A stretch of 64,000 bases of DNA from Halapricum hydrolyticum (GCF_025517535.1 NZ_JAOPKC010000002.1:124001-188000); one strand, 5' to 3'. Shown: positions 42,781 to 51,805, numbered from the stretch's first letter. Notes: generated from the letters alone by a model not told the origin. Program-made: numbers and translations.

Positions 42781-42840
42781 CCGAACCCCGGAGTGATCGA
42801 GAACGCAAGCAGTTTGGCGCTCGCTGGTGAACCACTGATC

Positions 42841-43440
42841 GTGTCCGAGCACTACCAGACGGTCGCCGGGCGAGGACGCGCGCGCTTCGAGATCAGGGGC
42901 TCGGAGTTCATCGGCCACGTCGCGCCCGCGACGACCGTCGACGCGGCCGAGGCGTTCGTCGAGTCGATCCGCGAGGAGTACGACGACGCGACCCACAACG
43001 TTCCGGCCTACCGCGTTCGGGCGGATCCGCTTCGCGAGTACCAGAACGACGACGCCGAGCCTTCCGGCAGCGCCGGCAAGCCCGCCTTGAACGTCCTCGT
43101 CCAGCGCGAGATCGAGAACGTCGTCGCCGTCGTGACGCGCTATTACGGCGGGACGGAACTCGGCGTCGGCGGACTGGCCCGGGCGTACTCCCGGGCCGTC
43201 AAGGAGGGCGTCGACGACGCCGGCGTCGTCACCGAGCGCCCACACGAGCGCTTCGAGATCACCGTCGAGTACGACGACAGCGGAACGGTGCGGGGCATTC
43301 TCGAAAGCGAGGGCGTCGAGTTCGAGGCCGAGTACGGCGAGGTCGTCGCCTTCGCAGTGCGAGTGCCCGAATCCGACGCGGCCACGCTCCGCGACCGGAT
43401 TCGAAGCGCTACCAGCGGCCGCGCCGAGATCGCCTCATAG
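42841..43440 (+). CDS. YigZ/IMPACT-family protein (UPF0029)
   Basis: The protein has 199 residues from a GTG start (MSEHYQTVAGRGRARFEIRG). An in-frame GTG at 42793 would add 16 residues without similarity. The N-terminal UPF0029 domain contains GSEFIGHV, the DDAEPSGSAGKPALNVL motif and VVTRYYGGTELGVGGLARAYS. A small C-terminal ferredoxin-like DUF1949 domain follows. The bacterial and eukaryotic homologues bind translation or proteolysis partners, but the role in archaea is unknown. Confidence 0.88.
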   Translation: MSEHYQTVAGRGRARFEIRGSEFIGHVAPATTVDAAEAFVESIREEYDDATHNVPAYRVRADPLREYQNDDAEPSGSAGKPALNVLVQREIENVVAVVTRYYGGTELGVGGLARAYSRAVKEGVDDAGVVTERPHERFEITVEYDDSGTVRGILESEGVEFEAEYGEVVAFAVRVPESDAATLRDRIRSATSGRAEIAS

Positions 43441-43597
43441 AGACGGGTCGCGAGCGCTCGGTGGTAAGACGAGCCGAGATCTTCCGATAGCGAGACGCAT
43501 CGGGATTATCCGACTGCGGGCGGACCGCTTGACCGGGAACCGCCGGCGTCGACCGAAGTCCGATAAAGGTAGGTGGGAGGACAGCGACAGTCCGAGT

Positions 43598-44890
43598 ATG
43601 CGAGTAGATATCGGAAACGCACTGGACCGAGTTGCGACGCCGGGTGTCCCGGAGGACGCGCTGGACCGTCTCGACGACCGTGTCGCCGACGCCCACGCCC
43701 GTATCGAGGAGGGACGTGCGAAAAACGAGCACGGCTACGAGGCGCTGAACTTGCCCGAGACGGTCGACACCGACGAGATTCGGGCGGCTGTCGAGCCGTT
43801 CGAGGACAGCGAGTACCTCCTCAACGTCGGTATCGGCGGCTCCGCGCTGGGTGCGGCCACGCTTTCGGCCGCGCTCGACAGCGACGTCGAGGCGTACTAT
43901 CTGGACAACGTCGACCCCGAGTGGGTCGAGTCGATCCTCGGCGACGTCGACCTCTCGAAGACGGCCGTCAACGTCGTCTCCCGGTCGGGGACGACCGCCG
44001 AGACGCTCTCGAACTTCCTGGTCGTCCGGGACGCGATGGAGTCCGCGGGCGTCGACTGGACCGAACGCACCTGGGTCACCACCGGCGAGGAGGGCAACCT
44101 CCGGGACCTGGCGAACAAGCACGACCTGCCGTCGCTGAAGGTGCCGGACGGCGTCCCCGGCCGGTTCTCGGTGCTCTCGACGGTCGGGCTGGCCGCCGCC
44201 GCGCTGCAGGGTCACGACATCGACGCAATCGTCGAGGGCGCTGCGGCCGCCGAGGCCGATCTCGCGCCGTCGCTGTACGAGTCGCCGGCCTACGCGTACG
44301 GGGCAGTCGCATACGCGCTGGACGTCCGCGGCGCGGGGATCAACGCGATGATGCCCTACGAGGAGTCCCTGGAGACCTTCGCCGAGTGGTACGCCCAGCT
44401 GTGGGCCGAGAGTCTCGGCAAGGACGGACTGGGACAGACGCCCGTCCGCGCACTGGGCGCGACCGACCAGCACTCCCAGCTGCAACTGTACCGGGCCGGC
44501 CCGAACGACAAGATGGTCACGTTCGTCCGCGCGGCCGACCGCGAGGACACCCCCATCCCCGAGACCGACCTCGAAGGGCTCTCGTATCTCGGCGGGTCGT
44601 CGCTGGGCGAGTTGCTCGACGCGGAGTTCGAGGCGACCGAGGCCAGTCTCGCCGCCGCGGACCTGCCGAACGTCCGGATCGAGATCGACAGCGTCGACGA
44701 GTACGGCCTGGGTGAGTTGCTCTACAGCATGGAAGCCGCGACCGTTCTGGCGGGCGAACTCTACGACGTCGACACGTTCATCCAGCCGGCCGTCGAGTGG
44801 GGCAAGAAGGCTGCCCGCGGACTGCTCGGTGGCGGGGACTTCGAGGAAGCCGACGCCGTCGCGGACAAGACCACGCTGACAATCGAATAG
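43598..44890 (+). CDS. pgi: Glucose-6-phosphate isomerase
   Basis: The 430-residue SIS-fold enzyme interconverts glucose-6-phosphate and fructose-6-phosphate. Motifs are GIGGSALGAA, the phosphate-binding SRSGTTAET, the catalytic region QLWAESLGKDG and QHSQLQLYRAGPNDK. The length fits the bacterial/haloarchaeal PGI family rather than the cupin PGI of Pyrococcus. It would connect the glucose-releasing enzymes nearby with glycolysis and gluconeogenesis. Confidence 0.95.
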   Translation: MRVDIGNALDRVATPGVPEDALDRLDDRVADAHARIEEGRAKNEHGYEALNLPETVDTDEIRAAVEPFEDSEYLLNVGIGGSALGAATLSAALDSDVEAYYLDNVDPEWVESILGDVDLSKTAVNVVSRSGTTAETLSNFLVVRDAMESAGVDWTERTWVTTGEEGNLRDLANKHDLPSLKVPDGVPGRFSVLSTVGLAAAALQGHDIDAIVEGAAAAEADLAPSLYESPAYAYGAVAYALDVRGAGINAMMPYEESLETFAEWYAQLWAESLGKDGLGQTPVRALGATDQHSQLQLYRAGPNDKMVTFVRAADREDTPIPETDLEGLSYLGGSSLGELLDAEFEATEASLAAADLPNVRIEIDSVDEYGLGELLYSMEAATVLAGELYDVDTFIQPAVEWGKKAARGLLGGGDFEEADAVADKTTLTIE

Positions 44891-44944
44891 CCACGCGAGA
44901 CACTTCGACGGCATTTTTATATCAGTCGTCCGAAACAGCGCTCG

Positions 44945-45700
44945 ATGGGAACGCCTTCGCCCGCGATTTCGACACGTGCGCTGACCAAACAGTACGGCTC
45001 GACGACCGCCGTCGACGGGCTGTCGCTTTCCGTTCCCGAGGGGGTGACCTACGGGTTTCTGGGTCCGAACGGGGCCGGGAAGACGACGACGATGCGGATG
45101 TTGACCGGGCTGGTCGAACCGACTGATGGCGACGGGTTCGTCGCCGGCACCCACTGCAGCGAGCGTCGGCAACTCGTCGAGAAGATCGGACTGTTGCCGG
45201 AGGAGCCGCCGCTGTACAGCGAACTCACCGGTCGCGAGCAACTCCAGTTCGCGGCCGATCTTCGGGGCGTTCCCTGGGAGCGTGTCTCCGATCGCGCGCT
45301 CGGCCTTGCCCGAGAGCTCGATCTCGACGGTGATCTCGACCGGCGGATCGACGGCTACTCCAAGGGGATGCGCCAGAAAACGGCGTTCGTTCAGGCAGTC
45401 CAGCACGATCCCGATGTGGTCTTTCTGGACGAGCCGACCTCCGGTCTCGATCCGCGTGCGGCTCGAACCCTCAGGGAGCTGATCGTCGAGCTGACCGACG
45501 ACGGGACGACGGTGTTTCTCTCGACGCACATCCTGTCGGTCGTCGAGGAAATCGCCGATCGAGTGGGAGTACTCTACGACGGGCAGCTGGTCTCCGAGGG
45601 GTCGCCCGCCGAACTCACCGACGACGTGGACAGCGACGGCGACGCTGACCTGGAAGAGGCGTTCCTCGAGCTGACCGACGAGCCGGCGGCTGCCTGGTGA
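44945..45700 (+). CDS. ABC-2 type transporter ATP-binding protein
   Basis: The 251-residue ATPase has Walker A GPNGAGKTTT, the signature YSKGMRQK, Walker B VVFLDEPTSGLD and H-loop STHIL. The Asp/Glu-rich tail is typical of haloarchaeal exporters of the CcmA/NatA type. It is followed after one base by a membrane partner, making a two-gene export system. The substrate is unknown. Confidence 0.9.
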   Translation: MGTPSPAISTRALTKQYGSTTAVDGLSLSVPEGVTYGFLGPNGAGKTTTMRMLTGLVEPTDGDGFVAGTHCSERRQLVEKIGLLPEEPPLYSELTGREQLQFAADLRGVPWERVSDRALGLARELDLDGDLDRRIDGYSKGMRQKTAFVQAVQHDPDVVFLDEPTSGLDPRAARTLRELIVELTDDGTTVFLSTHILSVVEEIADRVGVLYDGQLVSEGSPAELTDDVDSDGDADLEEAFLELTDEPAAAW

Positions 45701-45701
45701 C

Positions 45702-47312
45702 ATGCGGGGGGAAACTATGGCGCACGTCAGAGACGATCTGCGACACGGCTGGACGCTCGCACGGACAGAGTTGCGTACCCAGCTCCGGCGACTCCGATCG
45801 GACAGACGACGCTTGTTCGCGGCGGTCGCCGGTGTGCTCGGGTTCAGTCTGTTTCTTGCGGTGAGCTTCGTACCCGGCGCGATCACGTTCGGAAGCGAGT
45901 TCAGGAGCACGGTCCCGCTCGGGACGGCCGGCGTAGCGCTGTGGGCCGTGACAATGGTCGTCGCGTACTTCGGAGCGGCGAACGGGTTTAACCAGTCCCA
46001 GATCGGCACGGTCGAGCCGCTGGCACGGACGTCGATCCCGCCGCGAGCGGTCTCGCTCGGACGGATCCTCACACAGACGGTTCAGTCTGCCTGGATCATC
46101 GTGCCCATCGGGGCCCTGTTGCTGGCGGGGGTCGCGATCGGCGGCGGCCCAGCTGTCGCCGCGGTTGTGTTGGTCGCCGTCCTGCCGCTGCTGGCGATCG
46201 GGCTGGTCGTCGGACGAGCGATCGGCACGCTCGCCCGGTACGCCAACGAGCGTCTACAGGTGTCGCTGTGGGTGAAAGCGATCCTCCTGCTCGGGTTGCT
46301 GGGCGCGATCTTCCTGGGCACCCAGGTGCTGCTCAATTCGCGGTACGAGAGTGACGTCCAGTTCGCTGTCGGACCGATCGTCCCCGGGACGCCGCTGCAG
46401 TCCTACGCAGCCGTCATCTTCTCGCCGTTCGGAACGACGCCGGGGCCGCTCGGCGTCGCCGTCACGGGGGTGGTCTTCGTGGCGATCCCCGTCGGGGTAC
46501 TCGGGGCGCTCAGACTCGAAACGCACGTGCTCGTTGCCGATCTCGGTCGCGACGCGGCGACGGCCGGCCGCGTCGAGGAGAGTTACGGCGTCCCGCGTCT
46601 GTTCGAGATAGCGCCCTCCGCCCGCGTCGCCTGGCGGTATCTCGTCCGGACGCGACGTGATCCCCGGATGCTCGCGCACCTCACGCCGCTGCTGTTCGGT
46701 GCGTTCGGGCTGGCCGGGTCGGCGTTCCAGGATCCTGGCGTGTTGCTCACGGTCGGTCCCGGTGCGGCAGTCGTCACCGGGGCGGTCCTCGCCGGCAGCG
46801 CCTACTGTTTGAATCCGCTCGGCGACGACCGCGAGCAGCTTCCGTTACTGCTAACCAGCGCGCGTTCTGTCGACGTCATGCTTCGCGGTCGGATGCTGGC
46901 CGGCGTCGCCCTCGGTCTGGTCGTCGCGATCGGTCTCGGGGCACCGCTCGCGCTGGTCGAATACGGTCCGGGATACGTCTTCGGACAGTCGCTGCTCGCG
47001 GTCGTGTTGACTGCAGCGAGCGTCGGGATCGCCGTCGGGCTCGGCGCGGTCGCCCCGAAGTTCGAGCGTCGAGAATACATGAACGTCGAGCGTGCTCACC
47101 CCTCTCAGTGGGCCATGCTGGGCTTTTTCTTCGGCGGCATGATCGTCGGAGGGATCGGGTTTCTGTTGCTCTGGCTGACGCTGTCGGGCGAGTACGTGCT
47201 TGCGGTCGCGTTCGGCTGGCTGCTGTACGTGACCGTCCTCGGCGTCGCGTCCTGGGGTGGGTATCGCTACGCTGTCGGACGGTTCGACGCGTTCTCGCTC
47301 GACGATATGTAA
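45702..47312 (+). CDS. ABC-2 type transporter permease
   Basis: The 536-residue protein has about 12 hydrophobic segments. An N-terminal polar leader (ARTELRTQLRRLRSDRRR) precedes the first helix, as in many ABC-2 permeases. Two half-repeats suggest an internal duplication. The second in-frame ATG at 45717, preceded by a GGGGGG run, could be the true start. It pairs with the ATPase encoded immediately upstream. Confidence 0.82.
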   Translation: MRGETMAHVRDDLRHGWTLARTELRTQLRRLRSDRRRLFAAVAGVLGFSLFLAVSFVPGAITFGSEFRSTVPLGTAGVALWAVTMVVAYFGAANGFNQSQIGTVEPLARTSIPPRAVSLGRILTQTVQSAWIIVPIGALLLAGVAIGGGPAVAAVVLVAVLPLLAIGLVVGRAIGTLARYANERLQVSLWVKAILLLGLLGAIFLGTQVLLNSRYESDVQFAVGPIVPGTPLQSYAAVIFSPFGTTPGPLGVAVTGVVFVAIPVGVLGALRLETHVLVADLGRDAATAGRVEESYGVPRLFEIAPSARVAWRYLVRTRRDPRMLAHLTPLLFGAFGLAGSAFQDPGVLLTVGPGAAVVTGAVLAGSAYCLNPLGDDREQLPLLLTSARSVDVMLRGRMLAGVALGLVVAIGLGAPLALVEYGPGYVFGQSLLAVVLTAASVGIAVGLGAVAPKFERREYMNVERAHPSQWAMLGFFFGGMIVGGIGFLLLWLTLSGEYVLAVAFGWLLYVTVLGVASWGGYRYAVGRFDAFSLDDM

Positions 47313-47337
47313 GGATCGGATAGCCGAAAAAAGCCGA

Positions 47338-48708
47338 CTACTCCTCGATGAGCCGATCGACGATCGCCTCGGGGTCGAACCGTTCGAGATCGTCGTAGTC
47401 CTGGCCCGTCCCCAGAAAGAGGATCGGCTTGCCGGTGACGTGGGCGATCGAGATCGCCGCACCGCCCTGGGGATCGGCGTCGGCTTTCGTGAGGATCGTG
47501 CCGTCGATCTCCGCGGCGTCGTCGAACTCTCTGGCCCGGTTGACTGCGTCCTGTCCGGCGACGGCCTCGTCGACGAACAGCGTCATGTCGGGCTCGATCA
47601 CGCGGTCGATCTTCTCCAGCTGGGCCATCAGGTCGTCGCTGGTGTGCAATCGCCCGGCAGTGTCGCCGAGAACGACGTCCACGTCGTTGGCCTCCGCGTA
47701 CTCGACTGCGTCGTAGATGACGGCCGTCGGGTCCGAGCCCTGCTCGTGGGAGATGAACGTCCGATCGAGGTTCTCGGCGTGCTCGCGGAGCTGTTCGTTC
47801 GCGCCGGCACGGTAGGTGTCGCCGTTGGCCAGCACCGACGAATTGCCATGCTGTTCGAGATAGTGGCTGAGCTTCGCGATCGAGGTCGTCTTCCCGACGC
47901 CGTTGACGCCGGTGAAGATGATCACGATCGGCTTCTCCGCCTCGGCGATCCGCTGGTCGAAGTCGAACTGGCCGACGCTGATCACGTCGTACAGCGCTTC
48001 GCGCAACGCGTCACGGACGAGGTTCCCGGTCGATTCGAGTCGTCTGCGGGTCTCGCCCGTGAGGTTGGCTTTGACCCCGTCGAGGATCTCCTGGGCGACC
48101 TCCATCTCGACGTCGCTCTGGAGGAGTGCGATCTCCAGGTCGTCGAGGTGGTCTTGCAGGTCGTCCTCGTCGATGACGGTCTTGCCGGTTGCGAACAGCT
48201 TCGCCCTCTCAGCCAGGCCGCGACCCGACGATTCGTCGTCGTCCGACGCGTCTTCGTCGGCCGGCGGTTCGTCTTCGCTCGACGCGTCTTCGTCGGCCGG
48301 CGATTCGTCCCCGGCCGCTGATTCGGCAGTCGCTTCGTTCGGGGACGCCGCCGTCCCTGCCGAGGTGTCAGCGGCCACCGTGCCGTGGTCCGTCTCACCC
48401 GCGGCTTCGTCGGGCCTGCCAGCCGAAGACGCGCCTCGCGTGGCTGTCTCCGCCGGAGATCCATCCCGCGTCTCTTCCTTCGGGGACTCCTCGGGTTTAC
48501 TCGGGTCGCTCGTGGGGTCTGGCGGCGCGTCCGCTGGCGACGAAGCGGTCTCGGGTTCCGCGTCCCCGTCGACGGCTGCTTCGTCAGCACCCTCGTCGAC
48601 CTCTCCGTCGGCCGCCGCTTCGTCGACCTCTTCGACGGCCTCCTCGTCGACGTCTTCCTCGACGTCGCTGCTGAAGCGCCCGAGTTTTTCCTTCAGTCCG
48701 TCGAACAT
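47338..48708 (-). CDS. ftsY: Signal recognition particle receptor FtsY
   Basis: The 456-residue GTPase docks SRP-ribosome complexes at the membrane. The NG domain starts near residue 155. It contains the P-loop TGVNGVGKTTSIAKL, DTYRAGANEQL, VLGDTAGRLHT and TKADADPQGG. The N-terminal ~150 residues are an acidic Ala/Asp/Glu/Ser/Pro region with a short internal repeat (PADEDASSEDEPPADEDAS), encoded by an imperfect DNA repeat at 48230-48310. It follows pfdA by three bases. Confidence 0.96.
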   Translation of the reverse strand: MFDGLKEKLGRFSSDVEEDVDEEAVEEVDEAAADGEVDEGADEAAVDGDAEPETASSPADAPPDPTSDPSKPEESPKEETRDGSPAETATRGASSAGRPDEAAGETDHGTVAADTSAGTAASPNEATAESAAGDESPADEDASSEDEPPADEDASDDDESSGRGLAERAKLFATGKTVIDEDDLQDHLDDLEIALLQSDVEMEVAQEILDGVKANLTGETRRRLESTGNLVRDALREALYDVISVGQFDFDQRIAEAEKPIVIIFTGVNGVGKTTSIAKLSHYLEQHGNSSVLANGDTYRAGANEQLREHAENLDRTFISHEQGSDPTAVIYDAVEYAEANDVDVVLGDTAGRLHTSDDLMAQLEKIDRVIEPDMTLFVDEAVAGQDAVNRAREFDDAAEIDGTILTKADADPQGGAAISIAHVTGKPILFLGTGQDYDDLERFDPEAIVDRLIEE

Positions 48709-48711
48709 CGC

Positions 48712-49173
48712 CTACTCTTCGTCTTGCTGTTGCTGCATCTGCTGCATCTGCTGCATCTGCTGTTGCTGGAGCTGCTGCGCGCGCTGCTCGAGCTGCTCGC
48801 TCTCGGATTCGATCTCGGCGATCTCTTCTCGGACGTCCTCGATCCGGTCGTCGATGGCGTCCTTTTTGGTCTCCAGCGTCTCGATGGCGTCGTCCTGTTC
48901 CTGCTCGGCCGCGTAGTCCGCACCGAGTCCGACGATCACTTCGTCGATATCCTGAATCTCCGCGCGGACGTACGCGCCGCCGCCGAGGGGGACCTGCACC
49001 GTCGAGCCGGTCTCGAGGGTCTCGATCGCCTCGATCGCCTCGTCGGTCTCGGCCTTCTCGGTCTGCAGGTCCTGGATGTCCTCTTCGAGCTCCTCTTTCT
49101 CCTCTTCGAGTGCCTCGATCGCCTGTGCGATCTCCTGAAGCTGACCGCCGCCGGCGCCACCACCGAGGCTCAT
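48712..49173 (-). CDS. pfdA: Prefoldin subunit alpha
   Basis: The 153-residue chaperone subunit has two long coiled-coil helices (about 10-55 and 100-140) joined by a beta-hairpin region (GSTVQVPLGGGAYVRAEIQD). The C-terminus is a glutamine/methionine repeat (QQQQMQQMQQMQQQQDEE) encoded by a CTGCTG-rich stretch. The start overlaps the rpl18a stop as ATGA. Confidence 0.93.
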   Translation of the reverse strand: MSLGGGAGGGQLQEIAQAIEALEEEKEELEEDIQDLQTEKAETDEAIEAIETLETGSTVQVPLGGGAYVRAEIQDIDEVIVGLGADYAAEQEQDDAIETLETKKDAIDDRIEDVREEIAEIESESEQLEQRAQQLQQQQMQQMQQMQQQQDEE

Positions 49174-49343
49174 GCCTGCACCTCCGTGATCTCGATCTGG
49201 GTGCGTTTCAGCGCGTGCTTGGATCCGAACTCGGCGTAGGTGCGCTCGATCGCGACGTCCTCGTTCGGTGCCTCGATTGCCGTCTCGAAGTTCTGCTGAC
49301 CGTCCCGCGCCTGGAACGACCCTTGAACAGTAAACGTGCTCAT
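49170..49343 (-). CDS. rpl18a: 50S ribosomal protein L18Ae (LX)
   Basis: The 57-residue archaeal LX protein starts MSTFTVQGSFQARDG and contains AIEAPNEDVAIERTYAEFGSKH. The length is normal. The frame is open further upstream, but this ATG is the family start. A 6-bp inverted repeat with a three-base spacer lies at 49366-49380, 23 bases before the start. The upstream 359-base gap, which separates it from eif6, contains palindromic element P3 and no other gene. Confidence 0.93.
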   Translation of the reverse strand: MSTFTVQGSFQARDGQQNFETAIEAPNEDVAIERTYAEFGSKHALKRTQIEITEVQA

Positions 49344-49365
49344 GGTCGGGTGGTAGAGAGTCAAG

Positions 49366-49380
49366 GGGAAGAATCTTCCC
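49366..49380. promoter_or_regulatory. Inverted repeat before rpl18a
   Basis: GGGAAG-AAT-CTTCCC lies 23-37 bases before the rpl18a start, where a promoter or operator would be expected. It may give this gene a promoter separate from eif6. Confidence 0.3.
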
Positions 49381-49484
49381 ATCCACTTTCCTGCTGAGGG
49401 GGCTTCGCGGTGCTGTGGAGTGTCCCATCCGCAGGAGTGTGGACGAAAACCTGGGTATCGCGGGGATAGCGCTCGGTCCTGTTA

Positions 49485-49564
49485 ATACCGATGGCTATAC
49501 AATTTCGAAATGATTAGGCACGATGTCGTGCCGGACATCTTTACGAACGCATAGCCACCGGTGT
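49485..49564. repeat. 80-bp palindromic element, family P copy 3 (diverged arms)
   Basis: It has the same 80-base length and loop words (TTTCGAAA, ATCTTTACGAAC) as the copies at 31198 and 61096. The outer arms are different in sequence (ATACCGATGGCTATAC with GCATAGCCACCGGTGT) yet still largely pair. The inner stem is GGCAC/GTGCC. It is inserted between eif6 and rpl18a. Confidence 0.75.
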
Positions 49565-49702
49565 AAACCATCCTGAACAGCCACTACCGATCTACCAGCG
49601 TCTGCGCGAATCGCGGATGAGCAAGCGCTGCGCTGAAGCGCGGGGATGGAGTCACCGGCCATCGAGCGGCAGGTGAGTAACGGAAGTCGCGAAAAGCTGC
49701 GC

Positions 49703-50365
49703 CTAGATGTAGCCGAGCGCGTCCTCGATCCGGCCGAGTTCTGGGCCGGTCGTATCCTGGCCGGCGACGTAGCCGGCGTCGTTGGCGAGCAGTCCAGAGC
49801 CGACGAGCGAGGCGCCGTAGTTGATCGTACCGATGTCCGCGGGCACGTCGAACAGTGCTTCCAGTGCGTCGAGTTCGCCGTCCGTGGCCTTCGGATGTGC
49901 GAGCACTCCCCTATTGGTGACGACTGCGGCTGTCCCGACGGTCTCGACGCCGGCGATGAGACCCCGTTCGATGGGCACGTCGAGTGCGTCCTTGACCGCG
50001 AGTACGGCTTCCCGCGAGAGGTCGGGGTGGACGTACGCGCCGGCGTCGTTGGCCAGCACGACGTTGCCGGCGGCGTTGATCCGGCCCGGGAGTTCGACGA
50101 CCGGTCGATCGATCACCCCGGCGATCCGATCGCGCTCGCGGTCGGTGATCCGGCTGCTGACGAGCAAGCCGTTTTGGTTGCCGGTGGCTAACGCGCCGAC
50201 CGTCCCGGATCCGCCGACGGTCGTCTCGACGGCCGAGACGTCGAGCGCGTCGGTGACAGTCGCGATGAGATCGGCGTCGAGATCCGGTCGGATGAGCAGG
50301 CAGTCGTCAGTGGCACGGGCGAAGACACCGACGTACGACGACCCGGAGAAGGCAGCGCGGGGCAC
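49703..50365 (-). CDS. eif6: Translation initiation factor 6
   Basis: The 220-residue aIF6 is built of pseudo-fivefold repeats, with typical words such as GTVGALATGNQNGLLVSS, LPGRINAAGNVVLANDAGAYVHP and INYGASLVGSGLLANDAGYVAG. It binds the large ribosomal subunit and prevents premature joining. It lies 3 bases after rpl31e in the same unit. Confidence 0.96.
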   Translation of the reverse strand: MPRAAFSGSSYVGVFARATDDCLLIRPDLDADLIATVTDALDVSAVETTVGGSGTVGALATGNQNGLLVSSRITDRERDRIAGVIDRPVVELPGRINAAGNVVLANDAGAYVHPDLSREAVLAVKDALDVPIERGLIAGVETVGTAAVVTNRGVLAHPKATDGELDALEALFDVPADIGTINYGASLVGSGLLANDAGYVAGQDTTGPELGRIEDALGYI

Positions 50366-50368
50366 GCT

Positions 50369-50647
50369 CTACTCGGCCGGCTCGGCCTCGACGACCGCCT
50401 CGCCTTCTTCTTCGAAGCGAGCGGCGCGAACCCGAAGTTTGCTCGGCGGCTTCGAGCGGCTGCGCGACCAGACCGCCTCGTTCAGCGATGGATCCAGCCG
50501 AACGGCGTCTTCCGGGACGGCGAACTGCTTTGCGAGGTGTTCGCGCATGATCGCCATCGCCTTGTCCGCCCGTTCCTGTTTCGGTGCTGCTTTCGCGTCG
50601 CGAAGCGGGACGGTAACGACCCGCTCCTCGAAATCACTCGCACTCAT
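50369..50647 (-). CDS. rpl31e: 50S ribosomal protein L31e
   Basis: The 92-residue ribosomal protein contains RVVTVPLRDAKAAPKQERADKAM and LDPSLNEAVWSRSRSKPPSKLRV. An acidic C-terminal tail is typical of haloarchaea. The start overlaps the rpl39e stop by one base (TAATG). Confidence 0.96.
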   Translation of the reverse strand: MSASDFEERVVTVPLRDAKAAPKQERADKAMAIMREHLAKQFAVPEDAVRLDPSLNEAVWSRSRSKPPSKLRVRAARFEEEGEAVVEAEPAE

Positions 50648-50799
50648 TATTCGTCAGTGTCGCTGCGCCGCCAGTGGCGTCGCTTGGGGTTTCGCTGCAC
50701 GTCCCGGTCGGTCTTCATGACGACCCACGCCGGAACACGGCTGTTCTGTCGCTCCAGTTTCGCCAGGCGCTTCTTCTTGCCCTTGGATTTCTTGCCCAT
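50647..50799 (-). CDS. rpl39e: 50S ribosomal protein L39e
   Basis: The 50-residue basic ribosomal protein starts MGKKSKGKKKRLAKLERQNS and ends with NPKRRHWRRSDTDE, the expected L39e length and pattern. It is the first gene of the rpl39e-rpl31e-eif6 unit. A minus-strand TATA-like ATTTAAG lies about 25-30 bases upstream. Confidence 0.96.
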   Translation of the reverse strand: MGKKSKGKKKRLAKLERQNSRVPAWVVMKTDRDVQRNPKRRHWRRSDTDE

Positions 50800-50998
50800 A
50801 GTGTCAGACCCTTCCGCGTGGCTGCTTAAATGTGTGTTCCTTTTCGGTCGGCCCGGTGTCGGTTGGTGGTCTCGCGTTTCCGCACAGCCAGCATGTCGCA
50901 CGCCAACTGCCCACGGTGGAGTGGAGGTCCCATCTCGCTATCTAGTTTGAAAACTGGGAGGATGGATCTATGTAGGTCGATAGACGATAGTCGAGTCG

Positions 50999-51484
50999 AT
51001 GCGGCGTCGAAGATTCCTCACGACGGTGGCGACCGGGGCAGTCGTCGGCACGGCCGGTTGTATGGGCGGCGAGGTCGTCTTTGCGAAAAACGAGTCGGTG
51101 ATCGTTCCGCCGGACAAGGGGGCGATATTCGAACTTCCGGCGGAGGGCGACGAGATCGAATACACGGCGCGCGATGACGAGCCCTTCACGGTGTACGTCT
51201 TCGAGAGCGAGCAGGCGATCGAGGCGTATCGCACGTATATCAAGGGCGGTGAGCCTGACGAGCGACCGACGGGGACCGACTCGTTCGGCGGACAGGCGAT
51301 CAAGCTCCGGGACGACCTCTACGAGCTGTCGACCGAAGACCGGGCTCGGGAACCGCTGAACGTCGACGGAAACGCGTATTTCGTGCTCGATAACTCGAAC
51401 TACCAAGACGCGGTATCGGCCCATTCGGACTCGCTGTCCATCCAGCTCGACCTGACGGTCGTTTCGAGTACGCTGCCGATCTGA
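50999..51484 (+). CDS. Haloarchaeal lipoprotein of unknown function
   Basis: The 161-residue protein starts MRRRRFLTTVATGAVVGTAG. The arginine-rich signal and the lipobox GTAGC predict Tat export and lipid anchoring at Cys21. The mature domain is mostly beta (VPPDKGAIFELPAEGDEIEY and DEPFTVYVFESEQ). I know no function. It is divergent from rpl39e. Confidence 0.7.
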   Translation: MRRRRFLTTVATGAVVGTAGCMGGEVVFAKNESVIVPPDKGAIFELPAEGDEIEYTARDDEPFTVYVFESEQAIEAYRTYIKGGEPDERPTGTDSFGGQAIKLRDDLYELSTEDRAREPLNVDGNAYFVLDNSNYQDAVSAHSDSLSIQLDLTVVSSTLPI

Positions 51485-51508
51485 TCGTGGCTGTGATACC
51501 GCAGGAGC

Positions 51509-51646
51509 GATAGTGATTGTTGTACGCCCCTTCCGGGTCGACCGCACGGTGTCGTCCTGTCGAACGGCGTGAGACAGGGCCGGAAGTCGAGTGAAGCGAG
51601 TCTGCAGGTGCGGTTGTACCGGTACATCGGTACAGCACTCATTATC
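51509..51646. repeat. Palindromic intergenic element, family R copy B (enlarged loop)
   Basis: Outer arms 51509-51525 and 51630-51646 pair with wobble-type differences. The inner stem ACCGCAC (51541-51547) pairs with GTGCGGT (51608-51614). It shares CGGTACATCGGTACA with copy A. The loop holds about 60 extra bases. It occupies most of the 321-base gap before the small DUF1931-like gene. Confidence 0.6.
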
Positions 51647-51772
51647 AGTTGGAGTCCCGAGCAGTTGCGGATGGACGGGGCGACGGCGAGCCGGCTGCCC
51701 AGACAGCCGAACCGGAGAGACCGGCCCGCAAACGGGCGCGAGCGACTTCGAGACCGGTCGGAAACGGGAACG

Positions 51773-51780
51773 CTTATAAA
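51773..51780 (+). promoter_or_regulatory. TATA box of the DUF1931-like gene
   Basis: CTTATAAA lies about 26-33 bases before the ATG at 51806, giving a leaderless or near-leaderless transcript. Confidence 0.5.
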
Positions 51781-51805
51781 CTCCCCTCTGGAATACCAGT
51801 CCTGT

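Noticed and set aside
43409..46072. 887-codon minus-strand frame opposite pgi and the ABC ATPase
   Set aside because: It is antisense to two well-supported genes and its composition is that of a shadow frame.
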